NCBI RefSeq assembly: GCF_021496665.1
Contig: NZ_CP071246.1
Span: forward strand, 124,001-188,000
Reading direction: 5' to 3'
Length of the DNA stretch: 64,000 nt
Origin: Corynebacterium sp. CNCTC7651
GTDB lineage: Bacteria > Actinomycetota > Actinomycetes > Mycobacteriales > Mycobacteriaceae
How positions within the stretch are numbered: the first letter of the stretch is position 1; each line of letters opens with the position of its first letter. Position numbers and translations under genes: made by a program. The notes beneath the pieces were generated by a model, which did no database searches, was not told the origin of the DNA, and saw only the letters and a program-made list of their open reading frames with translations. Positions 45,024 to 54,563 of this stretch are shown here, in pieces.

Positions 45024-46478
45024 ATGCGTATCGCGATCATCGGCGCCGGGCTGGCCGGCCTCACCGCCGCGTATGAGCTGCGCGATTCCGGCCACGAAGT
45101 CGACGTCTACGAGGCCACCGACCGCCTCGGCGGCAAACTCTTCACCGTGCCCTTCGAGGTCGGGCCGACGGACATGGGCGCGGAGGCGTTCATGGCCCGC
45201 CGCACCGACGCTGTGGAGTTCTTCACCGAGCTCGGCCTCGCGGACTCGCTGGTGGAGCCGTCCGGCCTGGGCTCGCTCGTCTACGTCGACGGCCGCACCG
45301 AGCCGCTGCCCCGCGCCGGGATCATGGGCATCCCCGCCACATCCGAGCCGGTCAAACACCTGGTTTCCGCTGAGAGCGCCATGCTTATCGACGGCGAGGG
45401 GGAGCAGCCAGGTTTCGAGTGGGAGCCGGGCCAGGATATGAACGTGGGTCAGCTGGTGCGCGAGCGCTACGGGGACGAGGTGGTGGATAACATTGTCACC
45501 TCGCTGCTTGGCGGCGTGTACTCCTGCGCTGCGGATGACCTGGGCGTACGCGCGACCATCCCGCAGCTGGCCGCCGAATTCGACCGCATGGCCGCCGACG
45601 GGCCGAACCTGGGCGTACGCGCGACCATCCCGCAGCTGGCCGCCGAATTCGACCGCATGGCCGCCGACGGGCCGATCCACCTCTCCACCGCCGTGGCCAA
45701 CTTGGAACGCGCCCGCAAGGAGCTGCCCACCGGCCAGGGTGCCGTGTTCAACGCCTTCCGCGAGGGCTACCAGGAGCTCTACGAGCTGCTGGCGGAGAAG
45801 TCCGGCGCGGACATCTACGTCGACGCGTTCATCTCGCAGATCGCCCGCCACGCCGGCGGGTTCACCTTCAAGGGCGGCGAGCGCGACGAAGACGGCAAGG
45901 ATATTGTCTACGACCGCGTGATCCTCGCCGTTCCCGCGCCGACCGCGTCGCTGCTGCTCAAGGGGGTTGCCCCGGAGGCGTCGTCAAGCTTGAGCTCTGT
46001 GAAACTAGCCAACTCCGCCGTGGTGGGCATGCGTTTTGCCACGGACGAGGGCCTGCCGCAGAACTCCGGCATCCTCGTCGCGGCGGGGGAGGAGAGTGTT
46101 CGGGCGAAGGCGTTCACGTTCTCCTCGCGCAAGTGGCCGCACCTCGCGGAGCGCGGCGGGGCACTCGTGCGCGCGAGCTTCGGCCGCTTCGGCGACGACG
46201 TCGCGCTGCGCGCCTCCGAGGACGACCTGGTGGACTGGGCGCTCGACGACCTGCAGACCATCACTGGCTTCGACGGCCGCGCCGCCGGGCTCGAGGAGAT
46301 CTACGTGCAGCGCTGGTTCGGGGGGCTCCCGCGTTACGACGAAACCCATCTCGCCACCGTGCAGGACGTCCTGTCCAAGCTGCCGGAGGACGTGGCCGTG
46401 GTCGGCGCGTGGGTCGGCGGCGTGGGCGTGCCGGCCGTAATCGCCCAGGCGCGCGTGGCCGCCCAGGGGCTGGTCTAG
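45024..46478 (+). CDS. hemY: Coproporphyrinogen/protoporphyrinogen oxidase with 23-residue internal duplication
   Basis: 484 residues, FAD enzyme of haem synthesis; in Gram-positive bacteria it works as coproporphyrinogen oxidase. FAD motif IIGAGLAGLTAAYELRDSGH, then YEATDRLGGKLFT, and C-terminal VVGAWVGGVGVPAVIAQAR. Around residues 172-217 the segment LGVRATIPQLAAEFDRMAAD occurs twice in a row from a perfect 69-base tandem repeat, making the protein about 23 residues longer than expected. Coupled to hemE and to the DedA gene 3 bases later. Confidence 0.92.
   Translation: MRIAIIGAGLAGLTAAYELRDSGHEVDVYEATDRLGGKLFTVPFEVGPTDMGAEAFMARRTDAVEFFTELGLADSLVEPSGLGSLVYVDGRTEPLPRAGIMGIPATSEPVKHLVSAESAMLIDGEGEQPGFEWEPGQDMNVGQLVRERYGDEVVDNIVTSLLGGVYSCAADDLGVRATIPQLAAEFDRMAADGPNLGVRATIPQLAAEFDRMAADGPIHLSTAVANLERARKELPTGQGAVFNAFREGYQELYELLAEKSGADIYVDAFISQIARHAGGFTFKGGERDEDGKDIVYDRVILAVPAPTASLLLKGVAPEASSSLSSVKLANSAVVGMRFATDEGLPQNSGILVAAGEESVRAKAFTFSSRKWPHLAERGGALVRASFGRFGDDVALRASEDDLVDWALDDLQTITGFDGRAAGLEEIYVQRWFGGLPRYDETHLATVQDVLSKLPEDVAVVGAWVGGVGVPAVIAQARVAAQGLV
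45538..45675 (+). repeat. Perfect 69-base tandem duplication inside hemY
   Basis: Copy one covers 45538-45606, copy two 45607-45675, identical base for base (starting ACCTGGGCGTACGCGCGACC). In frame, adding 23 residues. Identity at silent positions indicates a recent event or an assembly artefact. Confidence 0.92.
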
Positions 46479-46481
46479 GCG

Positions 46482-47249
46482 ATGAGCGACAACCGCGACG
46501 CCCCCGCCAACCCCGCCGCGCCCAAGGAGAAGGAGTGGTGGGAGGAAGACGGCCTGCCGTGGAACTCCAAACCCACCAAGGCGGATTACTGGTGCCTGGC
46601 CTGGTTCGGGTTCGTGGGCCTGTTCGGCTTAGGGATGATCCCGCTGCGCGCCTGGCTGCTTGGCCTGGACCCGCCGATCATGCTGGCGCTGACGGGCTCG
46701 CGGATCGGCGCGGCGTCAACTGGCGCGCTCGCGGCGGTGGGCGAAGTGAAATACTGGCTGGCGTACCTGCTCATCGGCTCGCTGGTGGCCATCAAGTTCG
46801 ACTGGGTCTACTGGTGGGCCGGCAAGCTGTGGGGCCGCGGCATCCTGGACGTGCAGGCCGCGAACTCCCCGCGCGCGGCCAAAAACATCCAGCGCGTCGA
46901 GGGATGGGCACGCAAATTGGGCTGGCTCGGCATCTTCCTCGCCTACGTGCCCATCCCGCTGCCGATCGCGTTCGTGGTGTTCGTGCTCATGGGCATGACG
47001 GAGATGCCGCTGTGGAAGTTCATCGTGCTGGATTTCATCTCCAAGACGCTGTGGTCCCTGCTCTACTTCTGGCTGGGCTGGGTGATCGGTGAGCCGGTCG
47101 TCTTCGTCTTGGAGCAGTACGCAAAGGTGGCCAACTGGATCGCCATCGGCCTCCTTGTGGTGGTGTTCTGGGGCGTGTTCCGCAACCAGTCCAAGAAGCA
47201 GCAGGCGGAGGCGGAGGGCATCGGCAACGCCATCAGCGCGGGCCAGTAG
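46482..47249 (+). CDS. DedA-family (VTT domain) membrane protein
   Basis: 255 residues. N-terminal polar arm, then hydrophobic helices and the VTT/SNARE-associated core: [30 protein letters not shown] and [20 protein letters not shown] with F-x-x-R/G-x-x-P-like loop. DedA proteins act as lipid carrier flippases or transporters supporting envelope integrity. Inserted between hemY and hemL, where C. glutamicum has none. Starts 3 bases after the hemY stop without a strong ribosome-binding site. Confidence 0.8.
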   Translation: MSDNRDAPANPAAPKEKEWWEEDGLPWNSKPTKADYWCLAWFGFVGLFGLGMIPLRAWLLGLDPPIMLALTGSRIGAASTGALAAVGEVKYWLAYLLIGSLVAIKFDWVYWWAGKLWGRGILDVQAANSPRAAKNIQRVEGWARKLGWLGIFLAYVPIPLPIAFVVFVLMGMTEMPLWKFIVLDFISKTLWSLLYFWLGWVIGEPVVFVLEQYAKVANWIAIGLLVVVFWGVFRNQSKKQQAEAEGIGNAISAGQ

Positions 47250-47287
47250 GGGCTGGCCGCGAACAGTGGTGGCCTAGGATTGGGCGT

Positions 47288-48610
47288 ATGGCTGGAATTC
47301 AAGCGTCGTCAAGCAATACTGCCCGTTCCAAGGAGCTGTACCAGCGTGCGCTCACCCTGACTCCGGGTGGCGTGAACTCGCCGGTGCGCGCGTTCGGCTC
47401 GGTGGGCGGGCAGACCCGCTTCATCGCGAGCGCGCAGGGCTCGAAGCTTATCGACGTTGACGGCAACGCCTACGTCGACCTCGTGAACTCGTGGGGCCCG
47501 ATGCTGCACGGCAACGCCCGCCCCGAGATCATCGAGGCGGTGGAGCGCGCGCTGGTCAACGGCCTGAGCTTCGGCGCGCCGACGGAGGCTGAGGTGGAGA
47601 TCGCGGAGATGATCGTCGCGCGCACCAGTGTGGAAGAGGTGCGCATGGTCAACTCCGGAACCGAGGCCACCATGAGCGCGGTGCGCCTGGCGCGCGGTTA
47701 CACGGGCCGGCCGAAGATTGTGAAGTTCGACGGGTGCTACCACGGTCACGTGGACGCGCTGCTGGCCTCCGCCGGCTCCGGCCTGGCCACGTTCTCGCTG
47801 CCGGACTCGCCGGGCGTGACCGGCGCGCAGGCCGCGGACACGATCGTGGTGCCGTACAACGACATTGAGGCGGTGCGCCAAGCGTTCGAGGAAAACCCGG
47901 GCGAGATCGCCTGCGTGATCGCGGAGGCCGCCGCGGGCAACATGGGCACCGTCGCCCCGCAGGACGGCTTCAACGCGAAGCTGAAGGAGCTCTGCCACGA
48001 AAACGGCGCGCTGCTGATCCTGGACGAGGTGATGACGGGCTTCCGCACCTCCTACTCCGGCTGGTACGGCGTGGACGGCGTGGCGGGTGACCTAACCACC
48101 TTCGGCAAGGTGATTTCGGGTGGTCTGCCGGCGGCGGCGTTCGGCGGGCGCCGCGAGATCATGGAGAAGCTCGCCCCCCAGGGCCCCGTCTACCAGGCGG
48201 GCACCCTCTCCGGTAACCCGGTGGCGATGGCGGCGGGCATGGCGTCGCTGCGCCTCGCCTCCGAGGACATTTACCCGGTGCTGCTGCGCAACGCGGACAC
48301 CCTGGAGGGCCTGATCTCCGACGCGCTTACCCGCGAGGGCGTGGCGCACCACATCCAGCGCGCCTCCACGATGCTTTCCGTGCGTTTCGGGGAGGGCGAG
48401 GGCCGCAACTTCGACGACATGAAGGCCGCGGACACCTTCCGCTACGCCCCGTTCTTCCACGCGCTGCTGGACAACGGCGTCTACGCCCCGCCGAGCGCCT
48501 TCGAGACCTGGTTCATCTCCACCGCACTCACCGCGGAGGACTTCGGCAGGATCGAGGAGGCACTGGTCCCCGCAGCGAAGGCCGCGGCGCAGGCAGGGGC
48601 TCCCGCGTGA
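47288..48610 (+). CDS. hemL: Glutamate-1-semialdehyde 2,1-aminomutase
   Basis: 440-residue PLP enzyme giving 5-aminolevulinate. Motifs: [50 protein letters not shown] and PLP-Lys in [21 protein letters not shown] has TAGGAT (47275-47280) 7 bases upstream. Two CGTCGNNAAGC words lie inside (47304, 47446). Overlaps the following phosphatase start. Confidence 0.96.
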   Translation: MAGIQASSSNTARSKELYQRALTLTPGGVNSPVRAFGSVGGQTRFIASAQGSKLIDVDGNAYVDLVNSWGPMLHGNARPEIIEAVERALVNGLSFGAPTEAEVEIAEMIVARTSVEEVRMVNSGTEATMSAVRLARGYTGRPKIVKFDGCYHGHVDALLASAGSGLATFSLPDSPGVTGAQAADTIVVPYNDIEAVRQAFEENPGEIACVIAEAAAGNMGTVAPQDGFNAKLKELCHENGALLILDEVMTGFRTSYSGWYGVDGVAGDLTTFGKVISGGLPAAAFGGRREIMEKLAPQGPVYQAGTLSGNPVAMAAGMASLRLASEDIYPVLLRNADTLEGLISDALTREGVAHHIQRASTMLSVRFGEGEGRNFDDMKAADTFRYAPFFHALLDNGVYAPPSAFETWFISTALTAEDFGRIEEALVPAAKAAAQAGAPA

Positions 48611-49221
48611 CGACGGAAGCTGTAACAACCACCGTCCACCTTGTCCGCCACGGCGAGGTATACAACCCCAAGAAGGTCCTCTACGGCCGCATGCCGGGCT
48701 ACCACCTAAGCTCCCGCGGCCGCTCGATGGCGGCGGCGACGGCGCAGTTCTTCGACGGCCGCGACGTGGTGTACCTAGCAGCGAGCCCGCTGGAGCGCGC
48801 GCAGGAGACCGCGCAGCCGATCGCCGCGGTGACCGGGTTGGAGGTGGACACGGTGGCGGACGTCATCGAGTCCCGCAACACCTTCGAGGGGCTTCGCACC
48901 AAGGGATGGCGCAGCCAGCTGATTAACCCCATCCGGTGGCGGCACATGACAAACCCGCTAGAGCCGAGCTGGGGCGAGCCTTACGACGAAATCCTGGAGC
49001 GCATGCTCGCCGGGGTGGAGGCGGCGCGGCAGAAGGCCGAGGGCCACGAGGCGGTGCTGGTGAGCCACCAGCTGCCAATTGTGATGGTGCAGCGCCACGT
49101 ACAGGGCAAGAAGCTGCCGCACGTGAAGCGCGAGTGCGACCTCGCCAGCGTGACCTCACTTGTGTTTGACGGCGACCGTGTTATTGACTGGTCATACGCA
49201 ACGCCCGCCGCGCACATCTAG
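48607..49221 (+). CDS. Histidine phosphatase family protein
   Basis: 204 residues. Phosphohistidine motif [14 protein letters not shown] at the N-terminus, [13 protein letters not shown] and second His in [17 protein letters not shown]. Substrate unknown; the same phosphoglycerate-mutase-like gene follows hemL in C. glutamicum. GTG start overlaps the hemL stop by four bases, so coupled. Confidence 0.85.
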   Translation: MTTEAVTTTVHLVRHGEVYNPKKVLYGRMPGYHLSSRGRSMAAATAQFFDGRDVVYLAASPLERAQETAQPIAAVTGLEVDTVADVIESRNTFEGLRTKGWRSQLINPIRWRHMTNPLEPSWGEPYDEILERMLAGVEAARQKAEGHEAVLVSHQLPIVMVQRHVQGKKLPHVKRECDLASVTSLVFDGDRVIDWSYATPAAHI

Positions 49222-49252
49222 CGGGCACCGTCAACGTCAAGGGAGCCCATTC

Positions 49253-49783
49253 ATGCACCGGAGAACCGCAGCGCTCGCGTGCGCGGCGATCATCGCTGGG
49301 CCGCTCGCCGGCTCGCTGGCCGCGTGCGGCGGCGGGGGAGACGATGCCGGCACCTTCGCCTTCCACTCCCCGGGCGGCCAGGTCGAGATCTTCTACGACG
49401 AGGCGGAGCGCCGCCCGCTCCCGGATTTCAGCGGCGAGTCCCTCACCGAGCCGGGCGCGGAGATCTCGCTGAGCGACTTCGCCGGCCAGGTCGTGGTGGA
49501 GCTGCAGGCCGGCGGCACCGGCACCGTGCTGGGCATCAACGTGCGCGATTACAACCCTGACATCTCGCGGGACTTCCTCGCCGACAGCGGCGCAACCTAC
49601 CCCTCGCTTTATGACCCGCCTTTCAAAACCGCCGCCTACCTGGGCGGCGTGCCCAGCTCGGTGATCCCCACAACCGTGGTGCTGGACAACCAGCACCGCC
49701 CCGCCGCGGTGTTCCTCCGCGAGATCACGGCGGACGACATCCTCGAGGTGGTCGACCGGCTGCGCGAGGAGGGCAACGCGTAA
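49253..49783 (+). CDS. CcsX/ResA-like thioredoxin-fold lipoprotein lacking the CxxC segment
   Basis: 176 residues; lipoprotein signal MHRRTAALACAAIIAGPLAG with lipobox LAAC (Cys25). The body matches cytochrome c maturation thiol-reductases: PDFSGESLTEPGAEISLSDF, then GINVRDYNPDISRDFLAD and VPSSVIPTTVVLD with the cis-Pro. Between VVVE (residues 80-83) and LQAGGTGTVLGIN the strand carrying WCxPC is missing: about 25 residues appear deleted in frame. It therefore cannot do CxxC chemistry. Followed at one base by ccdA. Confidence 0.8.
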   Translation: MHRRTAALACAAIIAGPLAGSLAACGGGGDDAGTFAFHSPGGQVEIFYDEAERRPLPDFSGESLTEPGAEISLSDFAGQVVVELQAGGTGTVLGINVRDYNPDISRDFLADSGATYPSLYDPPFKTAAYLGGVPSSVIPTTVVLDNQHRPAAVFLREITADDILEVVDRLREEGNA

Positions 49784-50563
49784 ATGGGCGAACTGTTCTC
49801 CAACCTGGCCGCCGAAGGCCCGCTGCTGCTCGGCCTCTTCGCCGCGGCGCTCGCCGGCCTGGTCTCTTTCGCCTCCCCCTGCGTGGTCCCGCTGGTGCCG
49901 GGCTACATGTCCTACCTCACCGGCGTGGTCGGCGGCGAGATGGAGTTCGACGAGACCGGCCCGCGCGTGACCAAGAAGCAGTGGGCCGTCACGGGCGCCG
50001 CCGCACTCTTCATCCTCGGCTTCACGGTGGTGTTCCTGCTGGCCACCGTCTCCGTCTTCGGCGCCATCAGCCTGATCCAGCTGAACGCGGACACGCTGAT
50101 GCGCATCGGCGGGATTGTGACCATCCTCATGGGCATCGTCTTCATGGGCGCCGTCCCAGCCCTGCAGCGCGATACCCGCATGCAGCCCAAACGCTGGGCC
50201 ACCTGGCTCGGCGCCCCGTTGCTTGGCGGCGTGTTCGCGCTCGGCTGGACCCCCTGCCTCGGCCCGACCTTGGCGGCGATTATCTCGGTGTCCGTCGGCA
50301 CGCAAGGGCTCACCGCGGCGCGCGGGGTGCTGCTGGTCATCGCGTACTGCCTAGGCCTCGGCCTGCCGTTCCTGCTCATCGCGCTCGGCTCCGCGAAGGC
50401 CGTGCGCAGCATCGACTTTCTGCGCCGCCACTCCCGCACCATCCAAATGATCGGCGGTATCGCCATGGTCATCGTCGGCCTCCTGCTGCTCACGGGCGCG
50501 TGGAACGGCTTCATCGGCTGGACGCGCCAGCTCGTCTTCGGCTTCGGCGGCACGGTGATCTAA
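49784..50563 (+). CDS. ccdA: Cytochrome c biogenesis thiol-disulfide transporter CcdA
   Basis: 259 residues, six membrane helices. Family features: ALAGLVSFASPCVVPLVPGY with the first functional Cys and GWTPCLGPTLAAI with the second. Passes electrons from cytosolic thioredoxin to the external apocytochrome reductase. Immediately follows the CcsX-like gene (stop TAA then ATG) and abuts resB. If CcsX is inactive, its electrons need another acceptor. Confidence 0.93.
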   Translation: MGELFSNLAAEGPLLLGLFAAALAGLVSFASPCVVPLVPGYMSYLTGVVGGEMEFDETGPRVTKKQWAVTGAAALFILGFTVVFLLATVSVFGAISLIQLNADTLMRIGGIVTILMGIVFMGAVPALQRDTRMQPKRWATWLGAPLLGGVFALGWTPCLGPTLAAIISVSVGTQGLTAARGVLLVIAYCLGLGLPFLLIALGSAKAVRSIDFLRRHSRTIQMIGGIAMVIVGLLLLTGAWNGFIGWTRQLVFGFGGTVI

Positions 50564-52195
50564 ATGCGCACCCTCACCACCTGGGCCCGCCGCGCGTGGC
50601 ACTGGCTCACCAGCATGAGTACCGCGCTCATCCTGCTGTTCATCCTCGCCCTCGCCGCGATCCCCGGGGCACTCCTTCCCCAGCGCCAGGTCAGCGCCAC
50701 GCTTGTCGACGATTACTTAAAAGCCAACCCCACAATGGGGCCAATCTACGACCGTCTGCAGTTCTTCGACGTGTTCAGCTCGACGTGGTTCGTCGCCATC
50801 GTCATGCTGCTCATGATCTCCCTGGTCGGCTGCATCATCCCGCGCTCCATCGACCACTGGCGCGCCTACCGCGCGAAGCCCACGCGCGCGCCGAAGTTCT
50901 TGTCCCGGATGCCGATGCATGCGGAAGGGAGCGTCGATAAGCAATTGCCCGAGGTGGACGCGCACGCGAAGGCCGTGCTGCGGCGGTGGAACGTGGCCAC
51001 CTACACCCCCGAGGAGGACCGCGCCGGCGCGTACTCCATCTCCGCCGAACGCGGGTACGCGCGCGAGCTGATGAACCTGCTGTTCCACATCGGGCTGGTG
51101 GGCATGATCGTGTTCTTCGCCGCTGGGCGCATGGTGTTTTACGAGGGCCAGGTCATCGTTGTCACCAACTCCGAATCCGAGTACGCCGTGCCGGTGGAGC
51201 GCTCGCGCGAGTTCTGCAACACCTCGCCCGCGAACTTCGACGTGTTCCGGGCAGGCTCGCTTTTCGACGGCACCGGGCTGACCCCCTTCTGCTTCGAAAG
51301 CCAGAACTTCCGCGCGGAGTACTTGCCCAACGGGCAGGCCAGCGGGTTCTGGTCCGACATCACGTACACCGACGACCTGGCGGTGCCGGTGAGCGAGTGG
51401 GAGCCGACGACCCTGCAGGTGAACCACCCGCTGCGCGTGGGCGGGGACCGCGTGTACCTGCAGGGCCACGGCTTCGCGCCGCAGGTCACCGTGACCTGGC
51501 CGAATGGTGAGACCCGCACCCAGATGGTGCAGTTTCGGCCCACGGACGTGAACTCGTTCCTGTCCTCCGGCGTGATGCGCTTCGACCCGCCCGCCGGCAT
51601 GTACCCGGACCTGGCGGAGCGCCGCGAGCACCAGATCGCCGTCGAGGGCATCTTCGCGCCCACCGCGCGCTGGACCGGGCCGAACGGGGACATGCTGCAG
51701 TCCGCCTTCCCGTCCATGCAGGACCCGGCGATGGCGGTGGAGGTCTACGTGGGCGACGCGGGCTTGGACACCGGCCGTCCGCAGAACATCTTCGTGCTGG
51801 ACCAGTCCCTCATCGCGGAAGGGCGCCTGCAGAAGGTGGACCGCGTCCACCTCGGGCCGGGGGAGGAAGTCACGCTGGATGCCGGCGGGGACGCGGTGAC
51901 CGTGCGTTTCGACGGCGCCGCCGAGTACGCCAACTACCAAATCTCCCGCGACCCCTTCCAGGGGTGGGCGCTGGTTGCCACCGTGGTGATGCTGGCCACG
52001 CTGGCCATGTCGCTGACCATCAAGCGCCGCCGCGTGTGGGTGCGCCTTACCCCGGCGGGCGACGGCGCGACGCGCGTGGAAATCGCCGGCCTGGCGCGCA
52101 CCGACCGCGCCGGGTGGGGCACCGAGTTCGAGGACATCGTGGAGGAAATCCTGGGCGGGCCGGTGGCGGCCGACCCTGCCGATGACCTTGGATGA
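50564..52195 (+). CDS. resB: Cytochrome c biogenesis protein ResB (Ccs1)
   Basis: 543 residues. Membrane helices near residues 17-37, 75-100 and 165-190 and one at about 465-485, with a large extracytoplasmic domain (residues 190-460). Signature LTSMSTALILLFILALAAIP at the N-terminus and RELMNLLFHIGLVGMIVFF. Works with CcsA/ResC in haem delivery and attachment to apocytochrome c. ATG abuts the ccdA stop. Confidence 0.92.
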   Translation: MRTLTTWARRAWHWLTSMSTALILLFILALAAIPGALLPQRQVSATLVDDYLKANPTMGPIYDRLQFFDVFSSTWFVAIVMLLMISLVGCIIPRSIDHWRAYRAKPTRAPKFLSRMPMHAEGSVDKQLPEVDAHAKAVLRRWNVATYTPEEDRAGAYSISAERGYARELMNLLFHIGLVGMIVFFAAGRMVFYEGQVIVVTNSESEYAVPVERSREFCNTSPANFDVFRAGSLFDGTGLTPFCFESQNFRAEYLPNGQASGFWSDITYTDDLAVPVSEWEPTTLQVNHPLRVGGDRVYLQGHGFAPQVTVTWPNGETRTQMVQFRPTDVNSFLSSGVMRFDPPAGMYPDLAERREHQIAVEGIFAPTARWTGPNGDMLQSAFPSMQDPAMAVEVYVGDAGLDTGRPQNIFVLDQSLIAEGRLQKVDRVHLGPGEEVTLDAGGDAVTVRFDGAAEYANYQISRDPFQGWALVATVVMLATLAMSLTIKRRRVWVRLTPAGDGATRVEIAGLARTDRAGWGTEFEDIVEEILGGPVAADPADDLG

Positions 52196-52223
52196 CCCCC
52201 GCCGGTGGGGTAGGTTAAGCCAC

Positions 52224-53267
52224 ATGCTGGTGGATTCTTCAATGGCGGCGTTGTCGGATCTCACGTTCCGCACCGCGTTCGTGGTCTACATCGTCGCGCT
52301 CGTCATGTCCTGCATCTATTACGGGCGCCTGGTCAGCGTGATCGACCTGCGCCGCGAGCGCGAGGCCGCGTCCGCCGCGCGCGCCCCGCAGAAGGTCGCG
52401 GTCGGTGCTGGCGGGGGCTCCGAGCTTGTCGACGATTATTCGGCGAGCGTCGACACGCGAGCCGTCGATACGCAAGCGCTCGACGCGGAGTACGCAAAGC
52501 GCGTGGACTCCGCGCGGAAGTGGGCGGGCATGACGCAGGGCCTGGTGTGGTTCGGCATCGCGCTGCACCTGGCCGCCTTTGTCACCCGCGGAATCGCGGC
52601 GGGGCGCTTCCCGCTGGGCAACCTGTACGAGTACATCCTGTTCATGACGGCCGTGATCATGGTCGCCGCCGCCGTGGTGATCCAGCGCAAGAACTGGCAC
52701 TCCGTGTGGCCGTGGCTGCTGTTCCCCATGGTCATTGCCATGTTCCTGAACTCCACCGTGTTCCACCTGAAGGCCGCGCCCGTGGTGCCGGCGCTGCAGT
52801 CTTACTGGATGCCGGTGCACGTGTCCACGGTGTCCATCGGCGCGTCGATTGGCGTGGTGTCCGGCATCTTCGCGCTGCTGTACCTGCTGCGCATGTGGCA
52901 GCCGAAGGGGGAGGAGCACGGTGTCTTCGGCGTCCTGGCCAAGCCGTTGCCGAGCGCGAAGACGCTGGACCAGATCACGTACAAGACCGCGATTATCACT
53001 TTGCCGCTGTTCGGCATCGGCATCGTGTTCGGCGCGATCTGGGCCGAGGTTGCCTGGGGCCGGTTCTGGAACTGGGACGCCAAGGAAACCGTCTCCATGA
53101 TCACGTGGGTGCTCTACGCCGCCTACCTCCACGCCCGCGCCACCGCCGGGTGGAAGAACTCCAAGGCGGCGTGGATTAACGTCTTCGCGCTCGCCATGAC
53201 GGTGTTCAATATGACGTACGTTAACTTTGTCTCCGCTTCCCTCCACTCCTACGCTGGCCTGAACTAA
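52224..53267 (+). CDS. ccsB: Cytochrome c biogenesis protein CcsB/ResC (CcsA family)
   Basis: 347 residues, eight membrane helices. The haem-handling WWD-like motif is WGRFWNWDAKETVSMITW; conserved His residues for haem b are in MPVHVSTVSIGA and NFVSASLHSY. Start at 52224 supported by TAGGTT (52211-52216) 7 bases upstream; an alternative ATG at 52182 overlaps resB. Completes the system II module with ResB. Confidence 0.93.
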   Translation: MLVDSSMAALSDLTFRTAFVVYIVALVMSCIYYGRLVSVIDLRREREAASAARAPQKVAVGAGGGSELVDDYSASVDTRAVDTQALDAEYAKRVDSARKWAGMTQGLVWFGIALHLAAFVTRGIAAGRFPLGNLYEYILFMTAVIMVAAAVVIQRKNWHSVWPWLLFPMVIAMFLNSTVFHLKAAPVVPALQSYWMPVHVSTVSIGASIGVVSGIFALLYLLRMWQPKGEEHGVFGVLAKPLPSAKTLDQITYKTAIITLPLFGIGIVFGAIWAEVAWGRFWNWDAKETVSMITWVLYAAYLHARATAGWKNSKAAWINVFALAMTVFNMTYVNFVSASLHSYAGLN

Positions 53268-53279
53268 GGAAACTCCCAC

Positions 53280-54302
53280 ATGAAGGTTCTCATCACCGGC
53301 GGCGCCGGCTACATCGGCTCCAACATCGCCTCCTGCTGCGCCGACAACGGCATCACCCCCGTGATCCTCGACGACTACTCCACCGGCCTACGCGTCTTCG
53401 CCGAGCGCTTCGACCACTACGAGGGCGACATCGCGGACACCGAGCTGCTCGCCCGCATCACCGAGGAGCACCCGGACATTGACGCGGTGATCCACTGCGC
53501 CGCCAAGATCGTGGTGCCGGAGTCCGTCTCCCACCCGCTGGCGTATTACGACAACAACGTGGGCAAGACCGTCACGCTCCTCCAAGCGCTCGAGGCCGCC
53601 GGCATCACCCGCTTCCTCCTGAGCTCCACCGCGTCGATGTATGAGCCGGGGCCGGACTACATGGTGGACGAGGGCAGCGCGGTCAACCCGCTGAGCCCCT
53701 ACGCCGCGTCCAAGCGCATGGTGGAGCGCGTGCTCGAGGACGCCTGCGCCACCGGCCGCCTCACTGCGCTGAGCTTGCGCTACTTCAACCCCATCGGCGC
53801 GGACCCGCAGCTGCGCACGGGCCTGCAGAACCCCCACCCCACCCACGCGCTGGGCAAGATGATTGAGGCGCACACCACCGGCAAGCAGTTCACCGTCACG
53901 GGCGTGGACTGGCCCACCCGCGACGGCTCGGGTCTGCGCGACTACATCCACGTCTGGGACCTCGCGCGCGCACACGTCAAGGCACTTTCGCTTATCGACG
54001 GTTCCGAGACCGGCACCTACAACGTCATCAACCTGGGCACCGGCCAAGGCACCACCGTGTTCGAGCTGGCCGACGCGTTCGGCGAGGCCACCGGCACCCC
54101 GCTCGACGTGACTACCGCCCCGCCGCGCGACGGCGACGTGGTCGGCTGCGCGTCCCGCACCGACAAGGCCGCCCACCTCCTCGGCTGGACCGCCGAGCGT
54201 TCCATTGCAGACGGCGTGCGCGACTCCCTCGCGTGGGCGGAGAAGCTGGCAGGGGTGTTGGAGGAAGAGGAGAAGCTGCGAGCGTCGGAAAGCGAAAGCT
54301 AG
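53280..54302 (+). CDS. galE: UDP-glucose 4-epimerase
   Basis: 340-residue SDR-family enzyme. NAD motif VLITGGAGYIGSNIA, SSTASMYEPG and the catalytic pair in SPYAASKRMVE (Tyr and Lys), plus LRYFNPIGADPQ. Converts UDP-glucose to UDP-galactose, used for arabinogalactan in this group. GGAAACTCCC upstream is a modest ribosome-binding site. Its TAG shares one base with the next gene's GTG. Confidence 0.93.
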   Translation: MKVLITGGAGYIGSNIASCCADNGITPVILDDYSTGLRVFAERFDHYEGDIADTELLARITEEHPDIDAVIHCAAKIVVPESVSHPLAYYDNNVGKTVTLLQALEAAGITRFLLSSTASMYEPGPDYMVDEGSAVNPLSPYAASKRMVERVLEDACATGRLTALSLRYFNPIGADPQLRTGLQNPHPTHALGKMIEAHTTGKQFTVTGVDWPTRDGSGLRDYIHVWDLARAHVKALSLIDGSETGTYNVINLGTGQGTTVFELADAFGEATGTPLDVTTAPPRDGDVVGCASRTDKAAHLLGWTAERSIADGVRDSLAWAEKLAGVLEEEEKLRASESES

Positions 54303-54544
54303 TGCCGCCCCGCGCTAAGCAGGGGAAAGCGGCGAGCGAGGACCCGACGCTGATCGCGTTCGGGGAGCAGATCGCCGAGCGGCGGCGAGCCCAGGGGCGG
54401 CTGCAACAGGACGTGGCGGACGCGGCCGGGGTGTCGCGGTCGACGCTACACACCATCGAGCACGGCGGGGCGGGCGTGCGGTGGGAGAAAGTTGTGGCCG
54501 TGGCGGGGGCGCTGGGGCTCGAGCTGCGGTTCGTGGAGGGGTAG
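54302..54544 (+). CDS. XRE-family HTH regulator (HipB-like)
   Basis: 80 residues with GTG start. The helix-turn-helix is in LQQDVADAAGVSRSTLHTIE at residues 40-59, typical of XRE. No HipA-like kinase gene lies beside it, so it is not an obvious toxin-antitoxin pair. Coupled to galE. Targets unknown. Confidence 0.8.
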   Translation: MPPRAKQGKAASEDPTLIAFGEQIAERRRAQGRLQQDVADAAGVSRSTLHTIEHGGAGVRWEKVVAVAGALGLELRFVEG

Positions 54545-54563
54545 GGGCCGGGCTTAGGCGGGT

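Noticed and set aside
43674..45851. 725-codon minus-strand frame over hemE/hemY
   Set aside because: Repeats the hemY tandem duplication in antisense and shows no domain; antisense shadow.
52205..52220. TAGGTTAAGCC as a DtxR half-site before ccsB
   Set aside because: Matches only one half of the 19-base consensus and is fully explained as a -10 box with a leaderless start.
54302..54544. Possible HipBA toxin-antitoxin pair at the XRE gene
   Set aside because: No HipA-like kinase or any small toxin gene lies on either side.
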